Positions 18,571 through 27,730 of a stretch of DNA of 64,000 nucleotides are shown one piece after another (position 1 is the first letter of the stretch; each line of letters opens with the position of its first letter). Origin of the DNA: Pseudomonas thivervalensis (lineage in GTDB: Bacteria; Pseudomonadota; Gammaproteobacteria; Pseudomonadales; Pseudomonadaceae); assembly GCF_001269655.1 (NCBI RefSeq), contig NZ_LHVE01000009.1, positions 434,001-498,000 on the forward strand, written 5' to 3'. Made by a program: the position numbers and the translations under genes. The notes under the pieces were generated by a model. The model was not told where the DNA came from. It made no database searches and saw nothing but the letters and a program-made list of their open reading frames with translations.

Positions 18571-19326
18571 ATGAACTGGCGAGCGTATGGCCTGCTGTTG
18601 TGGTGCCTGCCGTGGCTGGCGATGGCGGTCGAGCCAGGGAAGGATCCGGTGCCGTCGGTGATGTGGGCCTTTTATCACAAGCAATTGCTGGGGGACGCGC
18701 CGTTCGTGTTCGACGACCGGGTGCGCCTGCTGGCGCCACCCTTTGCCGAAGACGCGCGCCAGGTGCCACTGGAAATCGATGCGCGGGCCTTTGCCGGCGA
18801 CGTCGTACGGGTACTGGCCTGGGCCGAGCTGAACCCGTTGCCGAAAATCGTCGACTTCCAGCCAGGGGAGCGAGTGCTGCCTTGGTTGTCGGTCCGTATT
18901 CGCATCGAGCAAGCCACGCCGTTGCGCGCCGCCGTGCAGACCCGCGATGGCCTGTGGCACGTGGGTTCGACCTTGATCGACGCGGCGGGAGGTGGTTGCA
19001 CCGCGCCCAGCGTGGTGCGCACCCAGCCGGGTTGGGAGGAGCATCTGGGCGAGGTGCTGGGCGGTCGTTATCCGCGAGGGGATTCGAGTCGCCTGCGTCT
19101 GCAAGTTAATCATCCAATGGACAACGGCCTGGTGAGCGGCATCCCGGAGTTTTTCCTCAACCAGGCACAACTGCTGGACGCCGACGGCCAGGTGTTGGCG
19201 CGCCTGGAGCTGTTCCCGGCGGTCAGCGAAAACCCCAACCTGGGCTTCGACATCCAAGGCCCGGGACAGACCCGCCTGGTGCTGCGCGACAACAGCGGCA
19301 ACGCGTTCGAGGCGGCCATTCCCTGA
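18571..19326 (+). CDS. Quinoprotein dehydrogenase-associated SoxYZ-like carrier
   Basis: 251 residues with signal peptide MNWRAYGLLLWCLPWLAMA. It fuses a SoxY-like part with a single cysteine in a glycine-rich swinging-arm motif (AAGGGCTAPS, Cys143) and a C-terminal SoxZ-like immunoglobulin domain. Sox carriers hold a thiol-linked cargo; here, beside a SoxH-like hydrolase and quinoproteins, the cargo is unknown. GGAG precedes ATG 18571, ten bases after the previous stop. The family is named for exactly this neighbourhood. Confidence 0.85.
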   Translation: MNWRAYGLLLWCLPWLAMAVEPGKDPVPSVMWAFYHKQLLGDAPFVFDDRVRLLAPPFAEDARQVPLEIDARAFAGDVVRVLAWAELNPLPKIVDFQPGERVLPWLSVRIRIEQATPLRAAVQTRDGLWHVGSTLIDAAGGGCTAPSVVRTQPGWEEHLGEVLGGRYPRGDSSRLRLQVNHPMDNGLVSGIPEFFLNQAQLLDADGQVLARLELFPAVSENPNLGFDIQGPGQTRLVLRDNSGNAFEAAIP

Positions 19327-19342
19327 CCAGAAGGAGCGCGCC

Positions 19343-20281
19343 ATGCGCTGGCTGTTACTGCTCTGTCTTGGCCTGTGCCTGCCGGCATGGTCCGCCACCG
19401 ATTATTCCCTCAAGCCCCGGCAGATCGCCGAAGGCACCTGGTTGCTGGAAGGCACCACCGAGAACTTTGCCAAGGACAATGGCGGCAACATCGTCAACAC
19501 GGCGTTCATTGTCACCGAGGCCGGCGTGGTGGTGATCGACACCGGGCCGTCGAAACGCTACGGCGAGGCGCTGCGCCAGGCCATTGCTGCGACGACCGAC
19601 AAGCCGGTCATCCAGGTCTTGCTGACCCATCATCACCCTGACCACGTACTGGGCAACCAGGCTTTCAGCGACGTACCCATCGGCGCCTTGGCGGGTACCA
19701 CGGACCTGCTGCGGCAACAGGGTGATGCGCTGGCGGAAAACATGTACCGGCTGGTGGGCGACTGGATGCGCGGCACCGAGGTGATGTTGCCGACCCGGGA
19801 ACTGGCGGCCGGGACGTTGACGGTGGGCAATCATTCATTGCGTCTGCTGGCATTGGCCGGGCACACCGGGGCCGATCTGGCGATCCTCGACGAAACCACC
19901 GGCGTGCTGTTCGCCGGCGACCTGGTGTTTTACGAACGGGCCCTGACCACCCCCAACAGCCCGGGGCTGGAGGTATGGCTCAAGGACCTGGACACCTTGC
20001 AGGCCTTGCCCTGGAGGCAGATCGTGCCCGGCCATGGACCGGTTGCGAGCGACGCCCGGCCTTTTGCGCAGATGCGCGACTACCTGGGCTGGCTCGACCA
20101 GCTGATGCGCGACGGCGCGGCCCGGGGCGACGACATGGCCGAGATGATCCGCAGCCCCATTCCTGAGCGTTTTGCCGGGATCAGCTTGAGCCGGTATGAG
20201 TTGATTCGCAGTGTCAGCCATCTCTACCCACGCTATGAGCGGGCGGGGATGAAGCGGGTGGATACCCACGATCCTGACTGA
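19343..20281 (+). CDS. Quinoprotein relay system zinc metallohydrolase (SoxH-like)
   Basis: 312 residues, signal peptide [17 protein letters not shown], metallo-beta-lactamase fold. The zinc motif HHHPDH spans residues 96-101; further ligands are AGHTGAD and FAGDLVFYE, with a final histidine in VPGHGPV. It is the predicted partner of the SoxYZ-like carrier and may release a thiol-bound product in the periplasm (inference). AAGGAG precedes ATG 19343. Last gene of the exaB run. Confidence 0.88.
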   Translation: MRWLLLLCLGLCLPAWSATDYSLKPRQIAEGTWLLEGTTENFAKDNGGNIVNTAFIVTEAGVVVIDTGPSKRYGEALRQAIAATTDKPVIQVLLTHHHPDHVLGNQAFSDVPIGALAGTTDLLRQQGDALAENMYRLVGDWMRGTEVMLPTRELAAGTLTVGNHSLRLLALAGHTGADLAILDETTGVLFAGDLVFYERALTTPNSPGLEVWLKDLDTLQALPWRQIVPGHGPVASDARPFAQMRDYLGWLDQLMRDGAARGDDMAEMIRSPIPERFAGISLSRYELIRSVSHLYPRYERAGMKRVDTHDPD

Positions 20282-20292
20282 ACACATGCCCC

Positions 20293-20444
20293 TGTGGCGG
20301 GGCGCTGGGCCCTGTAGGAGCTGCCGAAGGCTGCGATCTTTTGATCTTTCGCTTGAGACTCAAGTGTCCGGGAAAAGATCGCAGCCTCGTTGCACTCGTC
20401 AGCTCCTACACGCGCCCCAGCGGGAGCAAGCTCCCTCGCCACAG
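20293..20444. repeat. REPIN family A (left arm broken) with nested family C element
   Basis: The right arm CGGGAGCAAGCTCCCTCGCC is complete, but the left arm is cut to TGTGGCGGGGCGCTGGG, losing the AGGGAGCTTGCTCC core. A family C element (TGTAGGAGCTG to CAGCTCCTACA, 20313-20410) lies inside. Fills the first half of the gap before pedH. Confidence 0.85.
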
Positions 20445-20492
20445 GGGTTGGTGTCACCAGCGAAGAAGCTGGATGCGACGACTCCTCATGTG

Positions 20493-20507
20493 TACCAAGG
20501 AACTAGA
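20493..20507 (+). promoter_or_regulatory. TACCAAGGAACTAGA box upstream of pedH
   Basis: Exact copy of 17102-17116, 120 bases before pedH. It probably marks the site of the regulator shared by pedH and exaB. Confidence 0.6.
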
Positions 20508-20566
20508 AAACTCAACACAGCGGGCAATTGTTGGCGAGGGCCCCGAGCCCAAGAATCTGTGGCAGA

Positions 20567-20584
20567 CCGGGAAAATTTCCCGGG
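20567..20584. promoter_or_regulatory. Perfect 18-bp palindrome upstream of pedH
   Basis: CCGGGAAAATTTCCCGGG, ending 28 bases before the pedH ATG. The core GGGAAAATTTCCC matches GGGAAGATTTCCC before exaA. It may be an operator or a hairpin near the 5' end of the mRNA. Confidence 0.5.
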
Positions 20585-20612
20585 TATAACAATAACCGCA
20601 GAGGTAGCCGTC

Positions 20613-22388
20613 ATGACTCATCCCGCACGTCGCCAACCCTTCGCCGTGAGCCTGCTGCTCAGTGCCATGCTGCTGTCAGGTTCGGCCTTGGCCGCCGTGA
20701 CCGATCAGGAAATTCTCCAGGACCCGAAAAACCCGCAGCAGGTCGTGACCAACGGCCTGGGCGTCCAGGGCCAGCGCTACAGTCCGCTCGATAGCCTCAA
20801 TGTCAGTAACGTCAAGGACCTGCGCCCGGTCTGGGCGTTCTCCTTCGGTGGCGAAAAGCAGCGCGGCCAGCAGGCCCAGCCGATGATCAAGGACGGGGTG
20901 ATGTACCTCACCGGTTCCTATTCGCGGGTGTTCGCGGTGGATGCGCGCACCGGCAAGAAGCTGTGGCAATACGATGCGCGCCTGCCCGATGACATCCGCC
21001 CTTGCTGCGACGTGATCAACCGCGGCGTGGCGTTGTATGGCGACCTGGTGTTTTTCGGTACCCTCGACGCCAAGCTCGTGGCCCTGAACAAGGACACCGG
21101 CAAAGTGGTGTGGAGCAAGAAAGTGGCCGACCACAAGGAAGGTTATTCCATCAGCGCCGCGCCCATGGTGGTGAACGGCAAGCTGATCACTGGCGTGGCC
21201 GGTGGTGAGTTCGGTGTAGTCGGCCAGATCAGCGCCTACGATCCGAAGAACGGCGAGCTGCTGTGGACCCGCCCGACGGTGGAAGGCCACATGGGCTATG
21301 TCTACAAGGACGGCAAGGCGGTCGAGAACGGTATTTCCGGCGGCGAGGCCGGCAAGACCTGGCCGGGCGATCTGTGGAAAACCGGCGGCGCCGCGCCTTG
21401 GCTGGGCGGCTACTACGACCCGGAAACCAACCTGCTGCTGTTCGGCACCGGCAACCCGGCTCCGTGGAACTCCCACCTGCGCCCTGGCGACAACCTTTAT
21501 TCGTCGTCGCGCCTGGCCTTGAACCCGGACGACGGCAGCATCAAGTGGCACTTCCAGAGCACGCCCCACGACGGTTGGGACTATGACGGCGTCAACGAAC
21601 TGATCTCGTTCAACTACAAGGAAGGCGGCAAGGACATCAAGGCCGCGGCGACCGCCGACCGCAACGGCTTCTTCTACGTGCTTGACCGCACCAACGGCAA
21701 GTTCATCCGCGGCTTCCCGTTTGTCGACAAGATCACCTGGGCCTCTGGCTTGGACAAGGATGGGCGGCCGATCTACAACGAGGCCAGCCGTCCGGGGGCA
21801 CCGGGCAGCGAAGCCAAGGGCAGTTCGGTGTTCGTGGCACCGGCCTTCCTCGGTGCGAAAAACTGGATGCCGATGGCCTACAACCAGGACACCGGCCTGT
21901 TCTACGTGCCGTCCAACGAATGGGGCATGGACATCTGGAACGAAGGCATCGCCTACAAGAAGGGCGCGGCGTTCCTCGGGGCCGGGTTCACCATCAAGCC
22001 GCTGAACGAGGATTACATCGGCGTGCTGCGGGCCATCGACCCCAAGACGGGCAAGGAAGTCTGGCGCCACAAGAACTTCGCGCCGTTGTGGGGCGGGGTC
22101 CTGACCACCAAGGGCAACCTGGTTTTCACCGGCACGCCTGAAGGGTTTTTGCAGGCGTTCAACGCCAAGACCGGGGAAAAGGTCTGGGAATTCCAGACTG
22201 GCTCCGGCGTGCTTGGCTCGCCCATCACCTGGGAAATGGACGGCGAGCAATACGTCTCCGTGGTGTCCGGTTGGGGCGGCGCGGTGCCGCTGTGGGGCGG
22301 CGAGGTGGCCAAGCGCGTGAAGGACTTCAACCAGGGCGGCATGCTCTGGACCTTCAAGTTGCCGAAAGAGCTGGTAGCCAAGCGCTAA
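20613..22388 (+). CDS. pedH: Lanthanide-type PQQ-dependent alcohol dehydrogenase PedH
   Basis: 591 residues with signal peptide ([14 protein letters not shown]), quinoprotein propeller closely similar to ExaA. The PQQ disulfide is Cys131-Cys132 ([10 protein letters not shown]). The metal segment is [11 protein letters not shown]: catalytic Asp323 and a second acidic residue, Asp325, where calcium enzymes have Ser/Ala. This extra aspartate is the mark of lanthanide-dependent enzymes. Electrons should go to the cytochrome of exaB. ATG 20613 with AGAGGT upstream; the ATAACAATAACC tract (20586-20597) is a CA motif. The frame is open to 20286, but that part is repeat and promoter. Confidence 0.95.
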   Translation: MTHPARRQPFAVSLLLSAMLLSGSALAAVTDQEILQDPKNPQQVVTNGLGVQGQRYSPLDSLNVSNVKDLRPVWAFSFGGEKQRGQQAQPMIKDGVMYLTGSYSRVFAVDARTGKKLWQYDARLPDDIRPCCDVINRGVALYGDLVFFGTLDAKLVALNKDTGKVVWSKKVADHKEGYSISAAPMVVNGKLITGVAGGEFGVVGQISAYDPKNGELLWTRPTVEGHMGYVYKDGKAVENGISGGEAGKTWPGDLWKTGGAAPWLGGYYDPETNLLLFGTGNPAPWNSHLRPGDNLYSSSRLALNPDDGSIKWHFQSTPHDGWDYDGVNELISFNYKEGGKDIKAAATADRNGFFYVLDRTNGKFIRGFPFVDKITWASGLDKDGRPIYNEASRPGAPGSEAKGSSVFVAPAFLGAKNWMPMAYNQDTGLFYVPSNEWGMDIWNEGIAYKKGAAFLGAGFTIKPLNEDYIGVLRAIDPKTGKEVWRHKNFAPLWGGVLTTKGNLVFTGTPEGFLQAFNAKTGEKVWEFQTGSGVLGSPITWEMDGEQYVSVVSGWGGAVPLWGGEVAKRVKDFNQGGMLWTFKLPKELVAKR

Positions 22389-22404
22389 AAGCTTGCCGAG
22401 AACC

Positions 22405-22496
22405 GTGGCGAGGGAGCTTGCTCCCGCTCGGCTGCGAAGCAGCCGCCAAAAGAGGGAGTGCTGCGCACTCCAGCGGGAGCAAGCTCCCTCGCCACA
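22405..22496. repeat. REPIN, family A
   Basis: Arms GTGGCGAGGGAGCTTGCTCC and its reverse complement, with an inner GGCTGCGAAGCAGCC hairpin, directly after pedH. Confidence 0.9.
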
Positions 22497-22554
22497 AGGG
22501 CCTGCGCTGGCCTTGAACTTGCGCCAGTCGCTTGAAACCTACGACCAAATAACG

Positions 22555-22602
22555 AGAGAGCCCCCTGCCAATGACGCATTCGTCCATGGCACGGGGCTCT
22601 CT
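22555..22602. promoter_or_regulatory. Large imperfect hairpin in the exaC upstream region
   Basis: AGAGAGCCCC at 22555-22564 pairs with GGGGCTCTCT at 22593-22602; after one C/C mismatch the stem continues with TGCCA/TGGCA, leaving a 16-base loop. There is no T-run, so it does not look like a simple terminator. It ends 55 bases before the exaC start and could be a terminator-like barrier behind pedH, an operator or an mRNA-stabilising structure. Confidence 0.55.
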
Positions 22603-22657
22603 ACCATCGGCCTATCGCTTGTCCCGTGACAGGCATCGACCAGGCAGAGGCCCCATC

Positions 22658-24178
<1,521 letters not shown>

Positions 24179-24216
24179 CCCTGGGAGATAGCAAGCAGGG
24201 CAGTTGCTGTGACCCC

Positions 24217-24356
24217 TGTAGGAGCTGGCGAAGCCTGCGATCTTTTGATCTTTTGATCTTTCGCTTGAGATTCAAGTGTATTGGGAAAGATCGCAGCCTC
24301 GTTGCACTCGACAGCTCCTACACAGCTCCTACACCGCATCTACACAGCTCCTGCAA
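24217..24356. repeat. Family C repeat with 11-bp tandem expansion
   Basis: Inverted repeat from TGTAGGAGCTGG to CAGCTCCTACA with inner GCCTGCGATC / GATCGCAGCC. The right edge carries four tandem 11-bp units at 24313-24356 (AGCTCCTACAC twice, CGCATCTACAC, AGCTCCTGCAA). Separates exaC from pqqA. Confidence 0.85.
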
Positions 24357-24389
24357 CTTAGGGGGAGCAGGTGCTCGCTGTTCCAGTAG

Positions 24390-24427
24390 TACCAACGCAC
24401 CCCACCCACCGCTTCGAAAGTAGCATT
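24390..24427 (+). promoter_or_regulatory. Paired TAC-N4-GTA-like boxes upstream of pqqA
   Basis: TACCAACGCA at 24390 and TTCGAAAGTAGCATT at 24413-24427, 23 bases apart, echoing the 22-base spacing of the exaB pair. AAGTAGCATTCG (24418-24429) is identical to the stretch before the FIST gene (2608-2619). The second box is 83 bases before the pqqA start. Confidence 0.5.
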
Positions 24428-24495
24428 CGAGCCCCGGGCGTGGCGTGCATTAATGACCTTGCCGGAATGGCCCGGTACAAGAAGAGGAAAGACCC

Positions 24496-24567
24496 ATGTG
24501 GACTAAACCCGCGTACACCGACCTGCGTATCGGCTTTGAAGTGACCATGTACTTCGCCAACCGATGA
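24496..24567 (+). CDS. pqqA: PqqA, precursor peptide of PQQ (stand-alone copy)
   Basis: A 23-codon frame beginning [13 protein letters not shown] and ending FANR. It contains E-V-T-M-Y (Glu15, Tyr19), the two residues that PqqE cross-links to build pyrroloquinoline quinone. Length and composition are those of PqqA. GAAGAGG precedes the ATG by eight to ten bases. No pqqB, C, D or E is next to it, so the processing enzymes must be elsewhere. Its place between exaC and ercA fits a supply of extra precursor when the dehydrogenases are induced. Confidence 0.9.
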
Positions 24568-24679
24568 GTACTGGCCCGGCCTGGGACGTTCAGGCCGGGC
24601 TCCCCCATTGGTCTGATTGCATTCACAGCGGGATGCTTTAGGCTCAAGGTCTCCCCAGACAATAACAACAGGCTTACCG

Positions 24680-25858
24680 ATGAGCCACGTCACTGAAAAG
24701 ATGAGCCTTAGCCCGCTGCGCAAGTTCGTTTCCCCTGAAATCATGTTCGGTGCCGGTTGTCGGCACAATGTCGGCAATTACGCCAAGACCTTCGGCGCAC
24801 GCAAAGTGCTGATCGTCACCGATCCCGGGGTCATCGCCGCCGGTTGGGTGGCGGACGTCGAAGCCAGTCTCCAGGCCCAAGGTATCGATTACTGCATCTA
24901 CAGCGCGGTCTCGCCCAATCCGCGAGTCGAGGAAGTGATGCTCGGCGCCGACCTGTACCGGGAAAACCATTGCGATGTCATCGTCGCGGTGGGTGGTGGC
25001 AGCCCGATGGATTGCGGCAAAGGCATCGGCATTGTCGTCGCCCACGGCCGCAACATCCTCGAGTTCGAAGGCGTCGATACCCTGCATGTGCCCAGCCCGC
25101 CGCTGATCCTGATCCCCACCACGGCGGGGACGTCGGCGGATGTGTCGCAGTTCGTGATCATCTCCAACCAGCAAGAACGCATGAAATTCTCCATCGTCAG
25201 CAAGGCGGCGGTGCCGGACGTGTCGCTGATCGACCCGGAGACCACCCTGAGCATGGACCCGTTCCTGTCCGCCTGTACCGGCATCGACGCCCTGGTGCAT
25301 GCCATCGAGGCGTTCGTGTCCACCGGCCACGGCCCGTTGACCGACCCTCATGCGCTGGAAGCCATGCGCCTGATCAACAGCAACCTGGTGCAGATGATCG
25401 CCAATCCGGCGGACGTCGCCCTGCGGGAAAAAATCATGCTGGGCAGCATGCAGGCCGGGCTGGCGTTCTCCAACGCAATCCTTGGGGCCGTGCACGCGAT
25501 GTCCCACAGCTTGGGCGGTTTCCTCGATTTGCCCCATGGCTTGTGCAACGCGGTGCTGGTGGAGCATGTGGTGGCATTCAACTACAACTCGGCACCGGAG
25601 CGTTTCAAGGTGATTGCCGAGACCCTGGGCATCGATTGCCGGGGGCTCAACCACCGGCAGATCCGCGGCCGGCTGGTGGAGCACCTGATTGCCCTCAAGC
25701 GCACCATCGGTTTTCACGAGACCCTGGGCCTGCACGGCGTGAGCACTTCGGACATTCCGTTCCTGTCGCAACATGCGATGCACGACCCGTGCATTCTCAC
25801 CAACCCTCGGGAGTCGAGCCAGCGGGATGTCGAGGTCGTCTATGGCGAAGCCCTCTGA
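24680..25858 (+). CDS. ercA: Iron-containing alcohol dehydrogenase ErcA
   Basis: 392 residues, group III (Fe-dependent) alcohol dehydrogenase fold. NAD-binding GGGSPMDCGKGIG, then PTTAGTSADVSQF, and metal ligands in DALVHAIEAF, HAMSHSLGG and LPHGLCN. In P. aeruginosa ErcA is needed for ethanol oxidation and has been given a regulatory role together with ErcS. ATG 24680 follows ACAATAACAACAGG (24659-24672), a CA motif over a weak ribosome site. It overlaps ercS by 17 bases. Confidence 0.9.
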   Translation: MSHVTEKMSLSPLRKFVSPEIMFGAGCRHNVGNYAKTFGARKVLIVTDPGVIAAGWVADVEASLQAQGIDYCIYSAVSPNPRVEEVMLGADLYRENHCDVIVAVGGGSPMDCGKGIGIVVAHGRNILEFEGVDTLHVPSPPLILIPTTAGTSADVSQFVIISNQQERMKFSIVSKAAVPDVSLIDPETTLSMDPFLSACTGIDALVHAIEAFVSTGHGPLTDPHALEAMRLINSNLVQMIANPADVALREKIMLGSMQAGLAFSNAILGAVHAMSHSLGGFLDLPHGLCNAVLVEHVVAFNYNSAPERFKVIAETLGIDCRGLNHRQIRGRLVEHLIALKRTIGFHETLGLHGVSTSDIPFLSQHAMHDPCILTNPRESSQRDVEVVYGEAL

Positions 25859-27212
25859 CGAGCAACAAAAAGCCCTGGCCGGGCTACTGGGGCTGGGCAA
25901 TCATTCGACGCGCAAGAGTCACTACCCGGAACTGACCGCGCGTCTCGATGAGCTGGAACAGGCCCGGCGACACCTGCAACAGCTCAATGATCAGCTGGAG
26001 CAGCGGGTGGCCGAGCGCACCGATGCGCTGTTGGAAGCCAACCACAACCTGCAGCAGCAGATTGCCCAGCGTGAGCAGATCGAGCAGCAATTACGCGACG
26101 CCCGGGATGTCGCCCAGGCCGCCAACCGCAGCAAGGACAAATACCTGGCCGCCGCCAGCCATGATCTGTTGCAGCCCCTCAACGCGGCCCGCCTGCTGAT
26201 TGCTACGTTGCGTGAGCGCCAATTGCCTGCCGCCGAGCACGTGCTGGTGGAACGCACCCATCAGGCGCTCGAAGGGGCCGAAGACCTGCTCACCGACCTG
26301 CTGGACATTTCCCGGCTCGACCAGGCTGCGGTCAAGCCCGACCTGGCGCCGTATCGGCTGGATGAGTTGCTGGGGCCGCTGGTGTCGGAGTTTCAATCGG
26401 TGGCCGGTGCCGCCGGGTTGACGCTGCGGGTGCGGTTTGGCGACGAGGCGGTGCTGACCGACCTGCGATTGATCAGCCGTATCCTGCGCAACCTGTTGAG
26501 CAATGCCTGCCGCTACACCGACCAGGGCGGCATTCTCCTGGCGGCCCGACGCCGGGAAGGGCGCCTGAGCCTGGAAGTCTGGGACACGGGGCGGGGCATC
26601 GCGGCCGATTGCCTGGAGTCGATTTTCCTCGAGTTCAACCAACTGGACGTCGGTCGGGCGGCGGATCGCAAAGGTGTGGGCCTGGGGTTGGCGATTGTCG
26701 AACGCATTGCCCATATCCTCGGTTACCGGGTACAGGTGCGTTCGCGACCGGGGCGGGGCTCGGTGTTCAGCATCGAGGTGCCGCTGTCCAGTGAGAAACC
26801 ACTGCCCGTGTCCCAGGCCCCGGCCCAGGCGGTCGCTGGCAACCCGCTGCCAGGGCGGCGTTTGTTGGTGATCGACAACGAACTGAGCATCTTGCAAAGC
26901 ATGGCCGCGCTGTTGGGGCAATGGGGCTGCGAGGTGTTGACCGCCACCGACGAGGCGGGCGCCCTGGACGTGCTGCAAGACCGTGCGCCGGAGCTGATCC
27001 TGGCGGATTTCCACCTGGATCATGGGATCGTGGGCTGTGAAGTGGTCAAGCACCTGCGTGAGCATTTCCACCAGGCGATCCCGGCAGTGATCATCACTGC
27101 CGACCGCAGCGACCAGTGCCGCCGCGCCCTGCGCAAGCTGGATGCACCGCTGCTCAACAAACCGGTCAAGCCCGGCAAATTGCGGGCGGTGTTGAGTCAG
27201 ATCCTTGGGTAG
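25842..27212 (+). CDS. ercS: Soluble hybrid sensor kinase ErcS
   Basis: 456 residues without membrane spans or a clear PAS domain: coiled coil (residues about 25-95), HisKA with AAASHDLLQPLNAARLL (His107), HATPase with LRNLLSNACRYTDQG and GVGLGLAIVERI, and a C-terminal receiver (LILADFHLDHG, Asp389). The kinase core closely resembles that of the NahK-like protein at 3805, suggesting duplication. The start lies inside ercA with GAGG (25832-25835) upstream. How it senses alcohol metabolism is unclear; coupling to ErcA is the obvious hypothesis. Confidence 0.88.
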   Translation: MAKPSDEQQKALAGLLGLGNHSTRKSHYPELTARLDELEQARRHLQQLNDQLEQRVAERTDALLEANHNLQQQIAQREQIEQQLRDARDVAQAANRSKDKYLAAASHDLLQPLNAARLLIATLRERQLPAAEHVLVERTHQALEGAEDLLTDLLDISRLDQAAVKPDLAPYRLDELLGPLVSEFQSVAGAAGLTLRVRFGDEAVLTDLRLISRILRNLLSNACRYTDQGGILLAARRREGRLSLEVWDTGRGIAADCLESIFLEFNQLDVGRAADRKGVGLGLAIVERIAHILGYRVQVRSRPGRGSVFSIEVPLSSEKPLPVSQAPAQAVAGNPLPGRRLLVIDNELSILQSMAALLGQWGCEVLTATDEAGALDVLQDRAPELILADFHLDHGIVGCEVVKHLREHFHQAIPAVIITADRSDQCRRALRKLDAPLLNKPVKPGKLRAVLSQILG

Positions 27213-27231
27213 GTTGACGCTGTAGAGGCTC

Positions 27232-27372
27232 TGTAGGAACTGCGTAGGAGCTGTCGAGTGCAACGAGGCTGCGATCTTGCCCTGGCCGCTTGAGTCTCAA
27301 ACGGATGAATCAAAAGATCGCAGCCTCGTTGCACTCGTCAGCTCCTACACGGGTCACGTACAGTTCCTACGC
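27232..27372. repeat. Family C repeat
   Basis: Inverted repeat: CGAGTGCAACGAGGCTGCGA pairs with its reverse complement on the right, flanked by 11-bp edge units (TGTAGGAACTG, CGTAGGAGCTG). Confidence 0.85.
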
Positions 27373-27395
27373 GAATGGTTACCAAGGCCATTAAA

Positions 27396-27420
27396 ATGCC
27401 GTCATTTGGTCGGCGTTTTT
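27396..27420 (+). terminator. Probable rho-independent terminator
   Basis: ATGCCG (27396-27401), nine-base loop, CGGCGT (27411-27416) and five T. It would end transcription from ercA-ercS. Confidence 0.6.
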
Positions 27421-27730
27421 GCCAAGAATGTAAAAATGCGCTTCGGTCTGTTTATTTCCTTATGTAAACTCCCCCCGCTGCGACAATCGGGCACGGCCAC
27501 GCCAGGCCCGATGAACACCGTTTGCAGCGTCCCTCACCCAGCTGAAGCCAAGACCTACAAGAAGTCAGCGCCGGAGAGACATAAACGAGAGGCCGACGAA
27601 TGTGCTCGGCCCTGTAGGTCCATCCTCCAGTCCGTCTCGATCCCATCCCCCTGGCAATGCTGGCCGTGGATGTGATCTATCCTTGATCAGGACCGGTGGA
27701 CGGAATGGCGTTCATCCTAGGGATACACAC
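27421..27730. other. 310-base leader region before mqo, no gene seen
   Basis: No frame here has a convincing start or composition. It should hold the mqo promoter and 5' leader; a GATCTATCCTTGATC partial dyad lies at about 27676-27690, and AAGGACG-like ribosome bases are absent close to the ATG. A TACCAAGGCCATTAA stretch at 27380-27394, just upstream, loosely resembles the alcohol-locus boxes. Confidence 0.5.

Noticed and set aside
20676..22250. 524-residue minus-strand frame opposite pedH
   Set aside because: Same artefact as opposite exaA; long antisense frames are expected at this GC content.
27277..27675. 132-codon frame before mqo
   Set aside because: It begins inside a family C repeat, has no ribosome site and no protein-like composition.
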